Assembly (NCBI RefSeq): GCF_009797935.1 | Contig: NZ_VOLC01000006.1 | Location: forward strand, 124,001-188,000 | DNA from: Lunatibacter salilacus | Lineage (GTDB): Bacteria; Bacteroidota; Bacteroidia; Cytophagales; Cyclobacteriaceae | Direction: 5' to 3' | DNA length: 64,000 nt | Shown: one piece after another, positions 27,201-35,580 of the stretch | How positions within the stretch are numbered: the stretch's first letter is position 1 | Layout of the letters: each line of letters starts with the position of its first letter | Notes under the pieces: generated by a model | The model's database searches: none | Seen by the model: the letters and a program-made list of their open reading frames with translations, nothing else | What the model was told of the DNA's origin: nothing | Made by a program: the position numbers and the translations under genes

Positions 27201-27710
27201 CTGTGTTGTTCCCTCCACGAGGACAGATACTCCGGGGAGTGGGATGCTGTTGGCGTCTACTACTTTACCGGTGACATTAATATCTACGGCATTATCCACC
27301 AAAACACCATTTGACCCATTAACAAGCCTGACATTAATATGCTGGTTAACCTGCTTGAATCTAAAATCTGATTGGGAAGAAATCTTGTACAGTAAGTCAT
27401 ATACGGAGATCATATTTTCGTTTACCGAAATCAGCACATCGGATTGAGTAACTTCCCGATCAAACACAAATTTAGCCCCGGTTTTGGCTTCCAACAGTCT
27501 AAACAGTTCCTTGGCTCCGACATTCTCCACATTAATGGATACCCTATTCTCCATTAATGTAGATTTGGAAGACACTTGAGTTTTGGTACTCGCAACGGCA
27601 AGCGCGGTGACACTCTGCGCTAAACCTATCTGAGGCAGCATGATTTGAAAAACCAAACCAAAGATCACTGCCCATTTTAACTTACGATGGAATGGTACAT
27701 CTTTTTTCAT
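24213..27710 (-). CDS. SusC-family TonB receptor with N-terminal STN signalling domain
   Basis: An outer-membrane importer that can also signal. After the signal peptide comes an STN domain (about 52-125, VSINVENVGAKELFRLLEAKTG...), which in FecA-type receptors contacts the FecR anti-sigma protein. Then follow a carboxypeptidase-regulatory-like domain (about 143-220), the SusC box DEVVVTALGIKREAKSLGYA, the plug (with ALQGKMAGVNI and PLIVVDGVPI) and a barrel ending LNLNLKF. At 1165 residues it is longer than the other SusC proteins here because of the STN part. A fecR gene lies just upstream, which fits substrate-induced expression of the operon. Confidence 0.94.
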   Translation of the reverse strand: MKKDVPFHRKLKWAVIFGLVFQIMLPQIGLAQSVTALAVASTKTQVSSKSTLMENRVSINVENVGAKELFRLLEAKTGAKFVFDREVTQSDVLISVNENMISVYDLLYKISSQSDFRFKQVNQHINVRLVNGSNGVLVDNAVDINVTGKVVDANSIPLPGVSVLVEGTTQGTVTDLDGNYAITAPDGGALVFSFIGFRNQRVVIGTQSVINVTMVEDISGLDEVVVTALGIKREAKSLGYATSSVSQDEMTINRTGNFMNALQGKMAGVNITSLGSGPSGTSKIRIRGQSSFGGNNSPLIVVDGVPIDNTNFGARGDFSDRGSNRTSDSGDGLNSINPDNIESMTVLKGGAASALYGSRAKDGVIMITTKNRGTGRGVSLEINSNFTHDTPMDFRDYQFEYGQGENGVRPTSPFPTSGVWSFGEKFQPGMTHVLFDGLEVPYEPQKDQFNQFYRKGYTWTNSVSMASSGENGGFNLMISNMDNELIMPNSDFNRKTVNFGFTQTLAKKLTISGNINYSKEQRRNPPNLAEQDYSPVIIYTLANSMPMDVLRDNAEAPNGNENVWSRFTNRTNPYFALKRFDNIDRDRVFGNITAKYDLADWLFVQARVGQDFYAREQEYNLPHGTQRQVPAPAGFVNGQYVQDATNVREINADFLVSANKTFGDFGLLVNAGGNQMYRRFSRHNVFVQDFFSQDLYTIGNSRLRDPIYQFSERQVNSLYGSAEISYKEFLYVNGTVRNDWFSTLSPANRSILYPSITGSFVFSQAFGASLPEWITFGKIRAGYSEVGSDTDVQPYSNNLFYGINAQQFPNSNGTPQPLASISGSTVPNANLRPMMVQEREFGLEMQLFDSRVGFEVSYYHKISKDQILQAQMSDATGFLSQLINVGESSNEGVEMMLNLNPIATENFRWNSSFNAAYNITEVLDLGPDVSDNSITVGTADFHGELRHVVGRPMAQLYGFGLLRDDQGRVVHNSGNGRPLRSADQLEFGSAIPTWVGGITNGFDYKGINLSFLIDFKLGHKMISGTHINAYRHGLDKATLPGRDVGYVVGEGVNQNGEVNTAQAPVQQYYEVMRSLRLSELSVFNAGSWQLRQISLGYDFTKLLPANFPVRGVRLNVVANNVAVIKKWVPHIHPDQFGFPSDNLMGLEATGLPVSRSIGFNLNLKF

Positions 27711-27824
27711 AATTTTGGGTTGTTAATTGATAAAATAAGTTAACTATAACTTGGCCTGATTAAGCCGGGTATTTGCTTCACCATGTGAAGCATTTTGAAG
27801 ATTTCTTAATTATTTTCCCACATA

Positions 27825-28886
27825 TTAATCATTTATTTTAATCCAAATATTTTTCCCTTTAACTTGATATTCAATGTTATATACAAATTTTAATCCTATT
27901 AGAATATCCTCCAGCATTTCGTTTTCATATCGGGCGTTTATTTTCCAAGGTTTACCGGGTCTGCCAAAAATCTGAATGTTTACACCATACCATTTTTCCA
28001 ATCGATTAATAAATTCCGTCATGCTGGCATCCTGGAAAAGCATAATACCATCTTTCCAACCGACGATCTGTTCCACATGAAAGGTTGTAACTGTAAATTC
28101 ACCGGACCTTCGATCTAACCCTACTTCGTGACCGGGGGAAAGTATTTGATTTTCCAAACCTTCCCGCTGATCTAAAAAATTGACCAAAACTTTTCCCCGA
28201 ACTAAGGAAACCCGGGTTTGGTAATCCTCCTCCGAAGCCAACACATTAAAGCTTGTCCCCAATACTTCAATCGACATCCCCTCCGTCAAGACAATGAATG
28301 GCACACTATCATGATGGGCCACGTCAAAAAATGCTTCACCAACCAATTCTACCCGTCGGTCCGTACCACCAAATTGCCGGGGAAATGTAAGCGAGGATTC
28401 ATAGTTTAGATGCACCTCGGTACCATCAGGCAAGGAAAAGGTAGATTTTAAACCCCTTGGGTTTTCAACGGTTCTGAGTGGGATTTCCACCGCAATGGGG
28501 TCTGCCTCCAAAGTCGGATATATCCGCTCTATAGAAATCCCGACCAAAAAACTTACCAACAAAATAGCTACTACCCTTATCCATTGTTTCTGGACCAACC
28601 GAGAAAACTGTAAGCTTGGTTTACTCCATTCAGCTTTATAGTAATATTCCTTGGCCAACACCTTACCTAACAGGTCATCCATTTCTTCCGGCAACAAATA
28701 ATCATCTTTAAACTGTAGACGCTGTATAAATTCTCTCGCTCTGAGGATTTCATGATGCGCATCTGAATTGCTTAGACTCCAGTTTTGCCAAAAAATTTCT
28801 CTTTCCTCATTGGGATGATTGACCCAAAGAACAAAGTCTCTATTGGAAATCAATTGAATGAAAATATGGCTTAAAGGGCTTATCAC
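27825..28886 (-). CDS. FecR-type anti-sigma factor
   Basis: A 353-residue inner-membrane regulator. An N-terminal cytoplasmic helical part (1-100) would bind an ECF sigma factor. One membrane segment (about 102-118, WIRVVAILLVSFLVGIS), a periplasmic FecR domain (about 138-235, with FSLPDGTEVHLNYESSLTFP and VEVLGTSFNV-like blocks) and a C-terminal DUF4974-type domain (about 278-350) that would meet the STN domain of the SusC encoded next. No ECF sigma gene is found next to it; the upstream neighbour is moaD on the other strand. Confidence 0.9.
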   Translation of the reverse strand: MISPLSHIFIQLISNRDFVLWVNHPNEEREIFWQNWSLSNSDAHHEILRAREFIQRLQFKDDYLLPEEMDDLLGKVLAKEYYYKAEWSKPSLQFSRLVQKQWIRVVAILLVSFLVGISIERIYPTLEADPIAVEIPLRTVENPRGLKSTFSLPDGTEVHLNYESSLTFPRQFGGTDRRVELVGEAFFDVAHHDSVPFIVLTEGMSIEVLGTSFNVLASEEDYQTRVSLVRGKVLVNFLDQREGLENQILSPGHEVGLDRRSGEFTVTTFHVEQIVGWKDGIMLFQDASMTEFINRLEKWYGVNIQIFGRPGKPWKINARYENEMLEDILIGLKFVYNIEYQVKGKNIWIKIND

Positions 28887-29160
28887 AGGTAATTATATGT
28901 TCTATTTATATAAGGGAGAAATCATGAAAATGATACCGGAATTTTAAAACTTTTTTTTAATACTTTTTTGGTAGCATGAAAAACAATGAACAGATAGGGA
29001 AATATTTATGTTAACGGAGCAATGGAAATCGGATTAGGAATTAAGGATTCGCCTTTGAACTAGTATGAATTCGGCGGCTTAATTCTAATAAATGCGCCGG
29101 TCATTATTGCCGTCCCATAGATTATCCGTAATTTTAATTCTCAAAGAAAATAGTATCGGC

Positions 29161-29400
29161 ATGGAAATAAAGTTGTTTGGAATCACCAAAGATATTGTTG
29201 GAAGAGATATGTTGCCGGTGCCTGCAAACATTCAGGTGCATACAGTTACGGAATTGAAAGAATGGCTGTATCAACAGTATCCCGGATTGGAAAAACTTTC
29301 CGCACTCGCTGTAGCTGTAAACCAAACCTATGCGGAGGACGGCACAGCCCTTGATTCCACGAAAGAAGTAGCACTAATCCCGCCAGTAAGCGGTGGATAA
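29161..29400 (+). CDS. moaD: Molybdopterin synthase sulfur carrier subunit
   Basis: A 79-residue ubiquitin-like protein ending in PPVSGG, whose C-terminal glycine is charged with sulfur by the MoeB-type protein encoded three genes down and delivered in molybdopterin synthase. The start MEIKLFGITKD (29161) gives the beta-grasp fold directly; the open frame 23 codons upstream adds no known sequence. First gene of the molybdenum cofactor operon; its end overlaps the possible GTG start of moaE by eight bases. Confidence 0.93.
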   Translation: MEIKLFGITKDIVGRDMLPVPANIQVHTVTELKEWLYQQYPGLEKLSALAVAVNQTYAEDGTALDSTKEVALIPPVSGG

Positions 29401-29815
29401 ACCAATGATCAAACTAGTTACCACCATAGACATCAACGAAGCCTATTCCGCCCTTCAACATCCCGAAGCCGGAGGTATATCCCTTTTTATAGGAACCGTA
29501 CGTAATCATGCATCTGGAAAATCCGGGGTTACCCAACTGGATTTTGAAGGCTATGAACCCATGGCGCTAAAAGAAATGGAAGCTTTAGCTGAAACCGCCA
29601 GAGTCAAATGGCCCATCAAAAAACTGGTTATGATCCACACCCTTGGCACCAAAAAAGTCGGAGAGCCAGTCGTTATAATCGGAACTTCTACTGCGCACCG
29701 AAAAGATGCTTTCGACTCCTGCAAATTTCTGATCGATGAGTTAAAAAAATCTGTTCCGATTTGGAAAAAGGAATATTTCGATGATCAGACAGTCTGGGTA
29801 AATTCCCATCCTTAA
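29393..29815 (+). CDS. moaE: Molybdopterin synthase catalytic subunit
   Basis: Adds two sulfurs to cyclic pyranopterin monophosphate together with MoaD. 140 residues from a GTG at 29393 or 136 from the ATG at 29405. MoaE marks are GGISLFIGTVRNHASG, LDFEGYEPMALKEME, IIGTSTAHRKDAFDSCKFLIDELKKSVPIWKKEYF; the lysines in the PIWKKE block line the active site. It overlaps moaD and is followed by moaA. Confidence 0.93.
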   Translation: MDKPMIKLVTTIDINEAYSALQHPEAGGISLFIGTVRNHASGKSGVTQLDFEGYEPMALKEMEALAETARVKWPIKKLVMIHTLGTKKVGEPVVIIGTSTAHRKDAFDSCKFLIDELKKSVPIWKKEYFDDQTVWVNSHP

Positions 29816-29851
29816 TTTACCCAAACGACATTTCTGAATACCATTAACTCT

Positions 29852-30841
29852 ATGACAAAGAAACTAATAGATCAATACGGAAGAACATTGAATTACCTGC
29901 GCCTTTCAGTAACGGACCGGTGTAATTTCCGGTGCTACTATTGCATGCCGGAGGAAGGGATGAACTTTGTGGACCGAAAGGATTTGCTTTCTTATGAGGA
30001 GCTTGAGTATCTGTTGGATATTTTCAGTTCCTATGGCGTAAACAAAGTCCGGATTACAGGTGGCGAACCCTTTGTCCGAAAAGGCATCATGGATTTTTTG
30101 GAAAAGATGAGCCAAATAGAAGGCATCAATCAAATCACGGTCACTAGTAACGGAACCCTCAGCAGGGATCAAATGATCGAGCTTAAACGTCTAGGCATAA
30201 CCAAAATAAACATCAGCTTGGATTCCCTAAACAAACAGCGATTTTTCGAAATTACCAGAAGGGATAAATTTGATGAAGTTTTTCAGTGCATTTTGGATCT
30301 ACTTGAGTTAGGGTTTGAAGTCAAGCTTAATGCCGTGGTGGCAGATGAAAAAAACATTTCCGATATTATACCCTTTGTGGAGTTGACGAAATATTACCCC
30401 CTGTCCGTTAGGTTTTTAGAGGAAATGCCGTTCAACGGGTCCGGGAAATTTGAAGTACCAAAGTGGAACCACGTCGTGTTATATGAATATATAGCCACTG
30501 CATATCCTACTATTGTGAAGCTTTCGGATGAAAAAAACAGTACTTCAGCCAATTATCAAATTCCCGGTTACAAAGGAAGTTTTGGCATCATAGCCTCCTT
30601 CAGTCGAACTTTTTGTGGGACCTGTAATCGCATCCGGCTATCTGCCACGGGTGAGTTCCGAACCTGCCTCTATGGACCTGCTGCTGTCAACTTACGGGAT
30701 GTACTTCGATCGGGAGCAAGCCGTGAGGAATTGGTTCAGGAAATAATCATGGCCGTAGCTAAAAAAGAAAAAGACGGTTTTGAAGCAGAATCATTACAAG
30801 CAGAAGCACCTAAAAAGTCTATGTCATTCCTTGGCGGTTAA
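29852..30841 (+). CDS. moaA: GTP 3',8-cyclase (radical SAM)
   Basis: First step of molybdenum cofactor synthesis, turning GTP into 3',8-cyclo-GTP. The radical SAM cluster motif is C24, C28, C31 (CNFRCYYC). The second iron-sulfur site appears as FCGTCNRIRLSATGEFRTCLYG near the C-terminus, and the tail ends in the conserved double glycine. 329 residues is normal. The partner moaC, which completes the reaction, is not in this operon or window. Confidence 0.95.
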   Translation: MTKKLIDQYGRTLNYLRLSVTDRCNFRCYYCMPEEGMNFVDRKDLLSYEELEYLLDIFSSYGVNKVRITGGEPFVRKGIMDFLEKMSQIEGINQITVTSNGTLSRDQMIELKRLGITKINISLDSLNKQRFFEITRRDKFDEVFQCILDLLELGFEVKLNAVVADEKNISDIIPFVELTKYYPLSVRFLEEMPFNGSGKFEVPKWNHVVLYEYIATAYPTIVKLSDEKNSTSANYQIPGYKGSFGIIASFSRTFCGTCNRIRLSATGEFRTCLYGPAAVNLRDVLRSGASREELVQEIIMAVAKKEKDGFEAESLQAEAPKKSMSFLGG

Positions 30842-30844
30842 TAC

Positions 30845-31933
30845 ATGCAGACCGAAAATAGATATATCCGACAAATTCAACTTCCCAATTTTGGAAGGGA
30901 AGGGCAGGTAAAACTTCGTTTGGCAAAGGTTCTTGTAGTTGGCGCTGGGGGACTGGGCGTACCGGTGCTTCAATACCTCGCAGGAATGGGAATAGGAACT
31001 TTGGGCATAGTAGATGGGGACACCGTAGCTGTTAGCAACCTTCATCGACAGGTAATTTACGACATGGAAGATGTTGGGACATTGAAAGTGGCAGCCTGTA
31101 GGAAAAAGCTCTCCCGGCAAAATCCTGAGATTATCCTGCAGACCTATCCATTTTTTTTGACCACCGAAAATGCCCTGGAAGTAATGTCCGATTACGATGT
31201 GATCGTGGATGCTACCGACAATTTTGCCGCCCGTTACCTGATTAATGATGCCTGTATAATTTTGGGAAAACCTTTTGTGTATGGAGCGCTCCAATATTTT
31301 GAGGGACAGGTCAGCGTATTCAACTATCAGGGTGGTCCCACCTACCGCTGTCTTTTTCCTACACCGCCCGATGCAGGACAAATTCCTGATTGCAATCAGG
31401 CAGGCGTCCTGGGAATTGTTCCCGGGATTATCGGTTCCTACCAAGCGTTGGAAACAGTGAAAATTGTTGCAGGTCTTGGCAAGGTGCTATCCGGTGAGTT
31501 ACTCATCCTTGACCTTTTGGGACACCATAACTATAGGATGAAATTGAAAACCAATCCTGAAAATCAACTTATAACACGGTTGGCAGATGATTACGATTCT
31601 CCAATCTGTGAAACTATTGCATCCATCAGTCCCGAAGAACTTCTGACTTGGTATGAAACAAGGCAGGATTTTTTATTAATCGATGTGCGGGAATCCCATG
31701 AGTTTGCTCAAGGCCATTTGGAAAACGCACAATCTATTCCCCTTTCAAAGTTGGAAAGAATTCCAATGGTTGACCTAAGGAAGCAGCCCGTGGTCATTAT
31801 GTGTCAAATGGGATCAAGAAGCGAAAAAGCTATTCAACTAATTCAAAACAAACTACCTGACGCAACTTTACTCAACCTAACCGGCGGCATTAATCAATGG
31901 TATCAGGAAATCGGTGAAGCATATATTCAATAA
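30845..31933 (+). CDS. moeB: MoeB/ThiF-type adenylyltransferase with C-terminal rhodanese domain
   Basis: Activates the C-terminal glycine of MoaD by adenylation and, through its rhodanese domain, supplies sulfur. 362 residues: nucleotide-binding loop VVGAGGLGVPV (31-41), NLHRQV, VDATDNFAARYLIND (the aspartate and substrate arm), then a rhodanese domain (about 265-360) with the active-site cysteine in IMCQMGSRSEKA. It starts three bases after moaA. A fused rhodanese is common in MoeB-like proteins of Bacteroidota. Confidence 0.92.
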   Translation: MQTENRYIRQIQLPNFGREGQVKLRLAKVLVVGAGGLGVPVLQYLAGMGIGTLGIVDGDTVAVSNLHRQVIYDMEDVGTLKVAACRKKLSRQNPEIILQTYPFFLTTENALEVMSDYDVIVDATDNFAARYLINDACIILGKPFVYGALQYFEGQVSVFNYQGGPTYRCLFPTPPDAGQIPDCNQAGVLGIVPGIIGSYQALETVKIVAGLGKVLSGELLILDLLGHHNYRMKLKTNPENQLITRLADDYDSPICETIASISPEELLTWYETRQDFLLIDVRESHEFAQGHLENAQSIPLSKLERIPMVDLRKQPVVIMCQMGSRSEKAIQLIQNKLPDATLLNLTGGINQWYQEIGEAYIQ

Positions 31934-31935
31934 TA

Positions 31936-33120
31936 ATGATTCAAGTAAAAGAAGCCCAAAAACTCATTCTGTCCCAAGATCTTCCAAGCAGTACTAGCAA
32001 GATACCTCTTCAGCAGGCCGTAGGCAGGATCTTGGCCCAAGACATTAATGCGGACAGGGATTCCCCTCCTTTTGACCGGGTGACCATGGATGGAATAGCC
32101 ATTCAGGCATCCCGATTTTCCCCAGAAAAATATTTTTTCATAGAAAATACCCAAGCGGCTGGGCAGCCACCGCTTACGCTTTCTGATCCGGAGCATTGCC
32201 TAGAAGTTATGACAGGGGCTGTATTACCCCTTCAGACAGATTGTGTTATTCCCTATGAATGCGTGGTAATCGCTGATGGGAAAGCCCGCATTGATTTAAG
32301 CGATGTAAGTGCCTTTCAAAACATTCATGGCCAAGGTACAGATGCCCGCAAAGGAGACGTACTTATCCCAAAGGGAAGTACAATTACTGCCGGTATGGTC
32401 GGGGTTATGGCTGCTGTTGGATATACGCATGTTTCCGTTGTTTCCCCTCCTAAGGTGGTAGTATGCGCTACCGGCGACGAACTGGTACCCGTGGATCAAA
32501 CGCCTCTACCCCATCAGATTCGCAATTCTAACTCCTATATGTTGCAGGCAGCCTTATTGGCATTGGGAATAAAGGCCGATACCGTCCAAATTGCTGACGA
32601 TAGGGATAAATTACGGGATGGATTGAAAAAACTTGTCGGAAACTACGACGTGTTGATGTTTTCCGGAGCGGTATCGAAAGGGAAATTTGATTACCTACCC
32701 GAGGTTCTTGAGGAGTTGGGTTTGGACAAAAAAATCCACGGAGTAGCCCAGCGGCCCGGAAAACCCTTTCTATTCGGAACCGTCGGCAAAACCCTAGTAT
32801 TTGGCTTTCCGGGCAATCCCGGCTCCACCTTGGTCTGTTTTCATGCCTACTTTAAGCCTTGGCTCCGAAAATACCAAGGTCTGGCTGAAAAACATCTTTA
32901 TGCAACGCTCACGTCAGACCTGGTTTTCAAAAAGCCACTGACCTACCATTTACTGGTCACTTTCGAAGACAAAGATAGCGTTCTTCTTGCTTCCCCGGTT
33001 GATCATTCAGGATCAGGAGACTTGGTTCATCTGGGGCTCGCGGATGGATTTGTTTCCCTTCCCGCAGGAAAAGATTTTTGGAAAGCGGGCAGCCTTGTAC
33101 CGCTTATTCGATTTGATTAA
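31936..33120 (+). CDS. moeA: Molybdopterin molybdenumtransferase
   Basis: Inserts molybdate into adenylylated molybdopterin. A 394-residue MoeA: N-terminal SPPFDRVTMDGIAIQ block, central PPKVVVCATGDELVP and GAVSKGKFDYLPEVL motifs of the MoCF-binding fold, then GFPGNPGSTLVCFHAYFKPWLRK and a C-terminal beta domain (about 320-394). It begins two bases after moeB. No separate mogA or moaB gene follows. Confidence 0.94.
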   Translation: MIQVKEAQKLILSQDLPSSTSKIPLQQAVGRILAQDINADRDSPPFDRVTMDGIAIQASRFSPEKYFFIENTQAAGQPPLTLSDPEHCLEVMTGAVLPLQTDCVIPYECVVIADGKARIDLSDVSAFQNIHGQGTDARKGDVLIPKGSTITAGMVGVMAAVGYTHVSVVSPPKVVVCATGDELVPVDQTPLPHQIRNSNSYMLQAALLALGIKADTVQIADDRDKLRDGLKKLVGNYDVLMFSGAVSKGKFDYLPEVLEELGLDKKIHGVAQRPGKPFLFGTVGKTLVFGFPGNPGSTLVCFHAYFKPWLRKYQGLAEKHLYATLTSDLVFKKPLTYHLLVTFEDKDSVLLASPVDHSGSGDLVHLGLADGFVSLPAGKDFWKAGSLVPLIRFD

Positions 33121-33185
33121 ATCGCTACAAGCAATTTGAATTCTTTGTTCAAATTGAAAAAATATTTGCATTAAGCACCCAATCG

Positions 33186-34319
33186 ATGAAAGAGATAAAA
33201 GAAATTATCCATGCCTTTGGCCGGGCCCAAACTCTGGGAGAACAGACTGCTTTGGCAACAGTAGTCAAGGTAGACGGATCTTCATACCGGCGTCCGGGTG
33301 CCCGAATGCTTGTAACGGAAAACGGTGCCCTAACAGGTGCCATCAGCGGGGGATGCTTGGAAGGGGATGCACTGAAAAAAGCCCAATTGGTAATCTTTCA
33401 GAAAAAATCCATGGTGGTGACCTACGACACCACCGATGACGATGATGCCAAATTTGGGGTAGGTCTCGGATGTAACGGAATCATCCATATCTTGATAGAA
33501 CCAATCGATCCCGAAGCGACTGACCATCCCATAGCATTGCTGAAGCAAGCTATGGAAACTCGGGAACCAAAGGTATTGGTGACCCTTTTTGATCTAAAAA
33601 ACAAAAGGGAAAAACAAGTGGGTACCTGCCTGCTTTTCACTAATGGCAATTTTTCGTCCGTTCCTACGGCTGTTACGCCTTGGCTGTCTGAAATTGAACG
33701 TGGCATATCCGATGTGCTCAAAGTCAACCAATCCATTATCAGCCAATATCCCGGTTCCCAACCCATTAATGCATTTATAGAGCTGATCCAAGCTCCCATA
33801 TCGTTAGTAGTAGTAGGTGCGGGAAACGATGCCATACCCCTCTGCAAATTGGCCGATGTCCTAGGCTGGGAAGTGACCTTGATAGACGGGCGTTCCAACC
33901 ATGCCACAGCTGCGCGTTTCCCTACCGTTCACCAAATCCATGTTGCCAATGCAGAGGAAGCCATTACCCGCTTTGCAAAAGACAGCCGAACAGCCGTGGT
34001 GTTAATGACCCATAATTTCAACTATGACTTGGCCATTATGGAAGGCCTTTTGCCGATAACCCTCCCCTACCTGGGTGTTTTGGGTCCGAAGAAAAAGTTG
34101 GAAAAGATGCTGGAAAATCTGGAACACAAAGGTGCAGTGGTTGGATCTGAAGATCTGAAGAAAATTTTCGGTCCGGTTGGGCTACACATTGGTGCCGAGG
34201 CACCGGAAGAGATAGCGCTTTCCATTGTCAGTGAGATAAAAACAGTATTGGGAGGTGGAGATGCCGGGTTTCTTCGGGATAGGGAAGGGCCGATTCATAG
34301 GGAGGAGAGGATTAATTAG
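33186..34319 (+). CDS. XdhC/CoxI-family molybdoenzyme maturation factor
   Basis: Family members bind molybdenum cofactor and help its sulfuration and insertion into xanthine dehydrogenase or CO dehydrogenase-type enzymes. 377 residues: N-terminal XdhC_CoxI domain (VVKVDGSSYRRPGARMLV, GAISGGCLEGDALKKA) and C-terminal Rossmann domain (VVVGAGNDAIPLCKLADVLGWEVTLIDGR, LGPKKKLEKML). It is the last gene of the cofactor operon. The molybdoenzyme it serves is not beside it; the following DNA is repeats and toxin-antitoxin genes. Confidence 0.92.
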   Translation: MKEIKEIIHAFGRAQTLGEQTALATVVKVDGSSYRRPGARMLVTENGALTGAISGGCLEGDALKKAQLVIFQKKSMVVTYDTTDDDDAKFGVGLGCNGIIHILIEPIDPEATDHPIALLKQAMETREPKVLVTLFDLKNKREKQVGTCLLFTNGNFSSVPTAVTPWLSEIERGISDVLKVNQSIISQYPGSQPINAFIELIQAPISLVVVGAGNDAIPLCKLADVLGWEVTLIDGRSNHATAARFPTVHQIHVANAEEAITRFAKDSRTAVVLMTHNFNYDLAIMEGLLPITLPYLGVLGPKKKLEKMLENLEHKGAVVGSEDLKKIFGPVGLHIGAEAPEEIALSIVSEIKTVLGGGDAGFLRDREGPIHREERIN

Positions 34320-34324
34320 GTTTT

Positions 34325-34550
34325 TTGATATTTATGGATATTGGATATTTGTGGATATTATTTAATGGAAATATGGTTGATATATGGCCTATGGCCGAAA
34401 TATAGCCTACGGCTGAAATATGGTGGAAATATAGTAGAAATCGGAGCGAAGCGGTGACCCTCGCGGTTCAGGGTATGGCCTACGGCCGAAATATTTGTAA
34501 CTAATATTTGTGGATATTAGATATTGATGGATATTTGGGAGGATTGAAAT
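34325..34550. repeat. Intergenic repeat cluster with short palindromes
   Basis: A gene-free stretch after the xdhC gene. The unit GATATTTRTGGATATT recurs around both ends (34328-34360 and 34496-34540). Between them stand three 11-base palindromes followed by GAAATA: GGCCTATGGCC (34387-34397), AGCCTACGGCT (34403-34413) and GGCCTACGGCC (34478-34488). Base changes keep the pairing, which suggests selection or copying of the hairpin form. The remaining bases to 34746 show nothing recognisable. Confidence 0.7.
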
Positions 34551-34746
34551 ATAAAGGCATTGTCCTGTTTAAGGTTAAATTTACTGTATTCGATACACAA
34601 AAAGATGTTTGGACAAACTTCTGGTTTGGCATTTTTGATTCTCTGTTGAAATCTAACGATATTTGGATAAATTTCTAAGAAGGCGTGAGCCCTGACTCAG
34701 CAAACGGCTTAACTTAAAGTTTAGAAAATAATCCCTTAAAAAACTG

Positions 34747-35046
34747 ATGATAAACAGCTCCGAAATATTGTCATTTTTAAAAGAGAATAAAGCGTTACTA
34801 TTTGATGAATGCCAATTGGTTAGTATTGGTTTGTTTGGATCATTTTCAAGAAATGAGGGAACAGAAAACAGTGATATTGATTTGATCGTTGAATTTCAGC
34901 CCAACACAGAGAATTTGTCTGAAAAAAAATCCAAAATTAAAGATTTGGTCGCTAGAAGGTTTGACAGAGATGTTGATTTGTGCAGAGAAAAATACATCAA
35001 ACCTTATTTCCGAAACCAGATAATTCAATCCGCAATTTATGTCTGA
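34747..35046 (+). CDS. mntA: MNT-type nucleotidyltransferase antitoxin, module 1
   Basis: A 99-residue minimal nucleotidyltransferase. The motif is GLFGSFSRNEGTENSDIDLIVEF, with G31-S32 and the metal-binding D43 and D45, and a third aspartate near D75-D77 (RDVDL). In MntA/HepT modules this protein AMPylates the HEPN toxin and so blocks it. Its stop overlaps the start of the HEPN gene by eight bases (ATGTCTGA). Confidence 0.9.
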   Translation: MINSSEILSFLKENKALLFDECQLVSIGLFGSFSRNEGTENSDIDLIVEFQPNTENLSEKKSKIKDLVARRFDRDVDLCREKYIKPYFRNQIIQSAIYV

Positions 35047-35380
35047 GAAAGATAAAGGGAATTTATTGGCAATAATTGATAGTTGCTTGAAAATCGAAAA
35101 ATTCGTTGAAGACATATGCGATGTGGATGCATTTTTTGAAGATGAAAAGACATTTGATGCAGTACTCATGAATTTTGTGATAATTGGAGAGGCAGTCGGA
35201 AGATTATCAGAGCAGTTGAAAGAAAAAGAGCAGCAAATCCCTTGGACAAAAATCCAAGGTTTCAGAAACATTGTGGCACATGATTACTTTGGGGTTGATG
35301 CGGAAGAAGTATGGCAAATCATAAAGAATAACCTTCCTGAATTAGCAATCCAAATTAAGATAATAATAGAAGAAAATTAG
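35039..35380 (+). CDS. hepT: HEPN-domain (HepT/DUF86) toxin, module 1
   Basis: A 113-residue all-helical HEPN ribonuclease. It has the complete active motif RX4HXY as R76-NIVA-H81-D-Y83, followed by FGVD. Family members cut RNA (tRNA in some) and are silenced by adenylation of the motif tyrosine. It is translationally coupled to the MNT gene and appears intact. Confidence 0.9.
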   Translation: MSEKDKGNLLAIIDSCLKIEKFVEDICDVDAFFEDEKTFDAVLMNFVIIGEAVGRLSEQLKEKEQQIPWTKIQGFRNIVAHDYFGVDAEEVWQIIKNNLPELAIQIKIIIEEN

Positions 35381-35439
35381 CCCCGTGAGCAATCGAAGTA
35401 ATGTATTCAATGGAGGTTAATATGTGAATTCTTTTTAGA

Positions 35440-35540
35440 AGTTAACGTTACCGTCCAGTACCTTCGGGTTCCCCCGCTAGGTGTAGTTTGGAACCCTCCC
35501 TATCAATAGGAGTTTTTAATTCCAGTTAGTATATAAATAT
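35440..35540. repeat. Palindromic repeat R1 between MNT/HEPN modules
   Basis: Shares CCCCCGCTAGGTGTAGTTTG and CCTCCCTATCAA(T/A)AGGA with the repeat at 36310-36410. In this copy the inner palindrome is decayed (GTTTGGAAC). Together the two copies bracket the second MNT/HEPN module. Confidence 0.7.
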
Positions 35541-35580
35541 GATGTGGCAAATAGCAATTCGAATTTTTATATATTGCAAT

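Noticed and set aside
28887-29160. Molybdenum cofactor riboswitch before moaD
   Set aside because: No convincing conserved fold could be seen, and such riboswitches are not expected in Bacteroidota.
34325-34550. Possible CRISPR array
   Set aside because: Repeat units are short, unevenly spaced and lack unique spacers of constant length; no cas gene is present.
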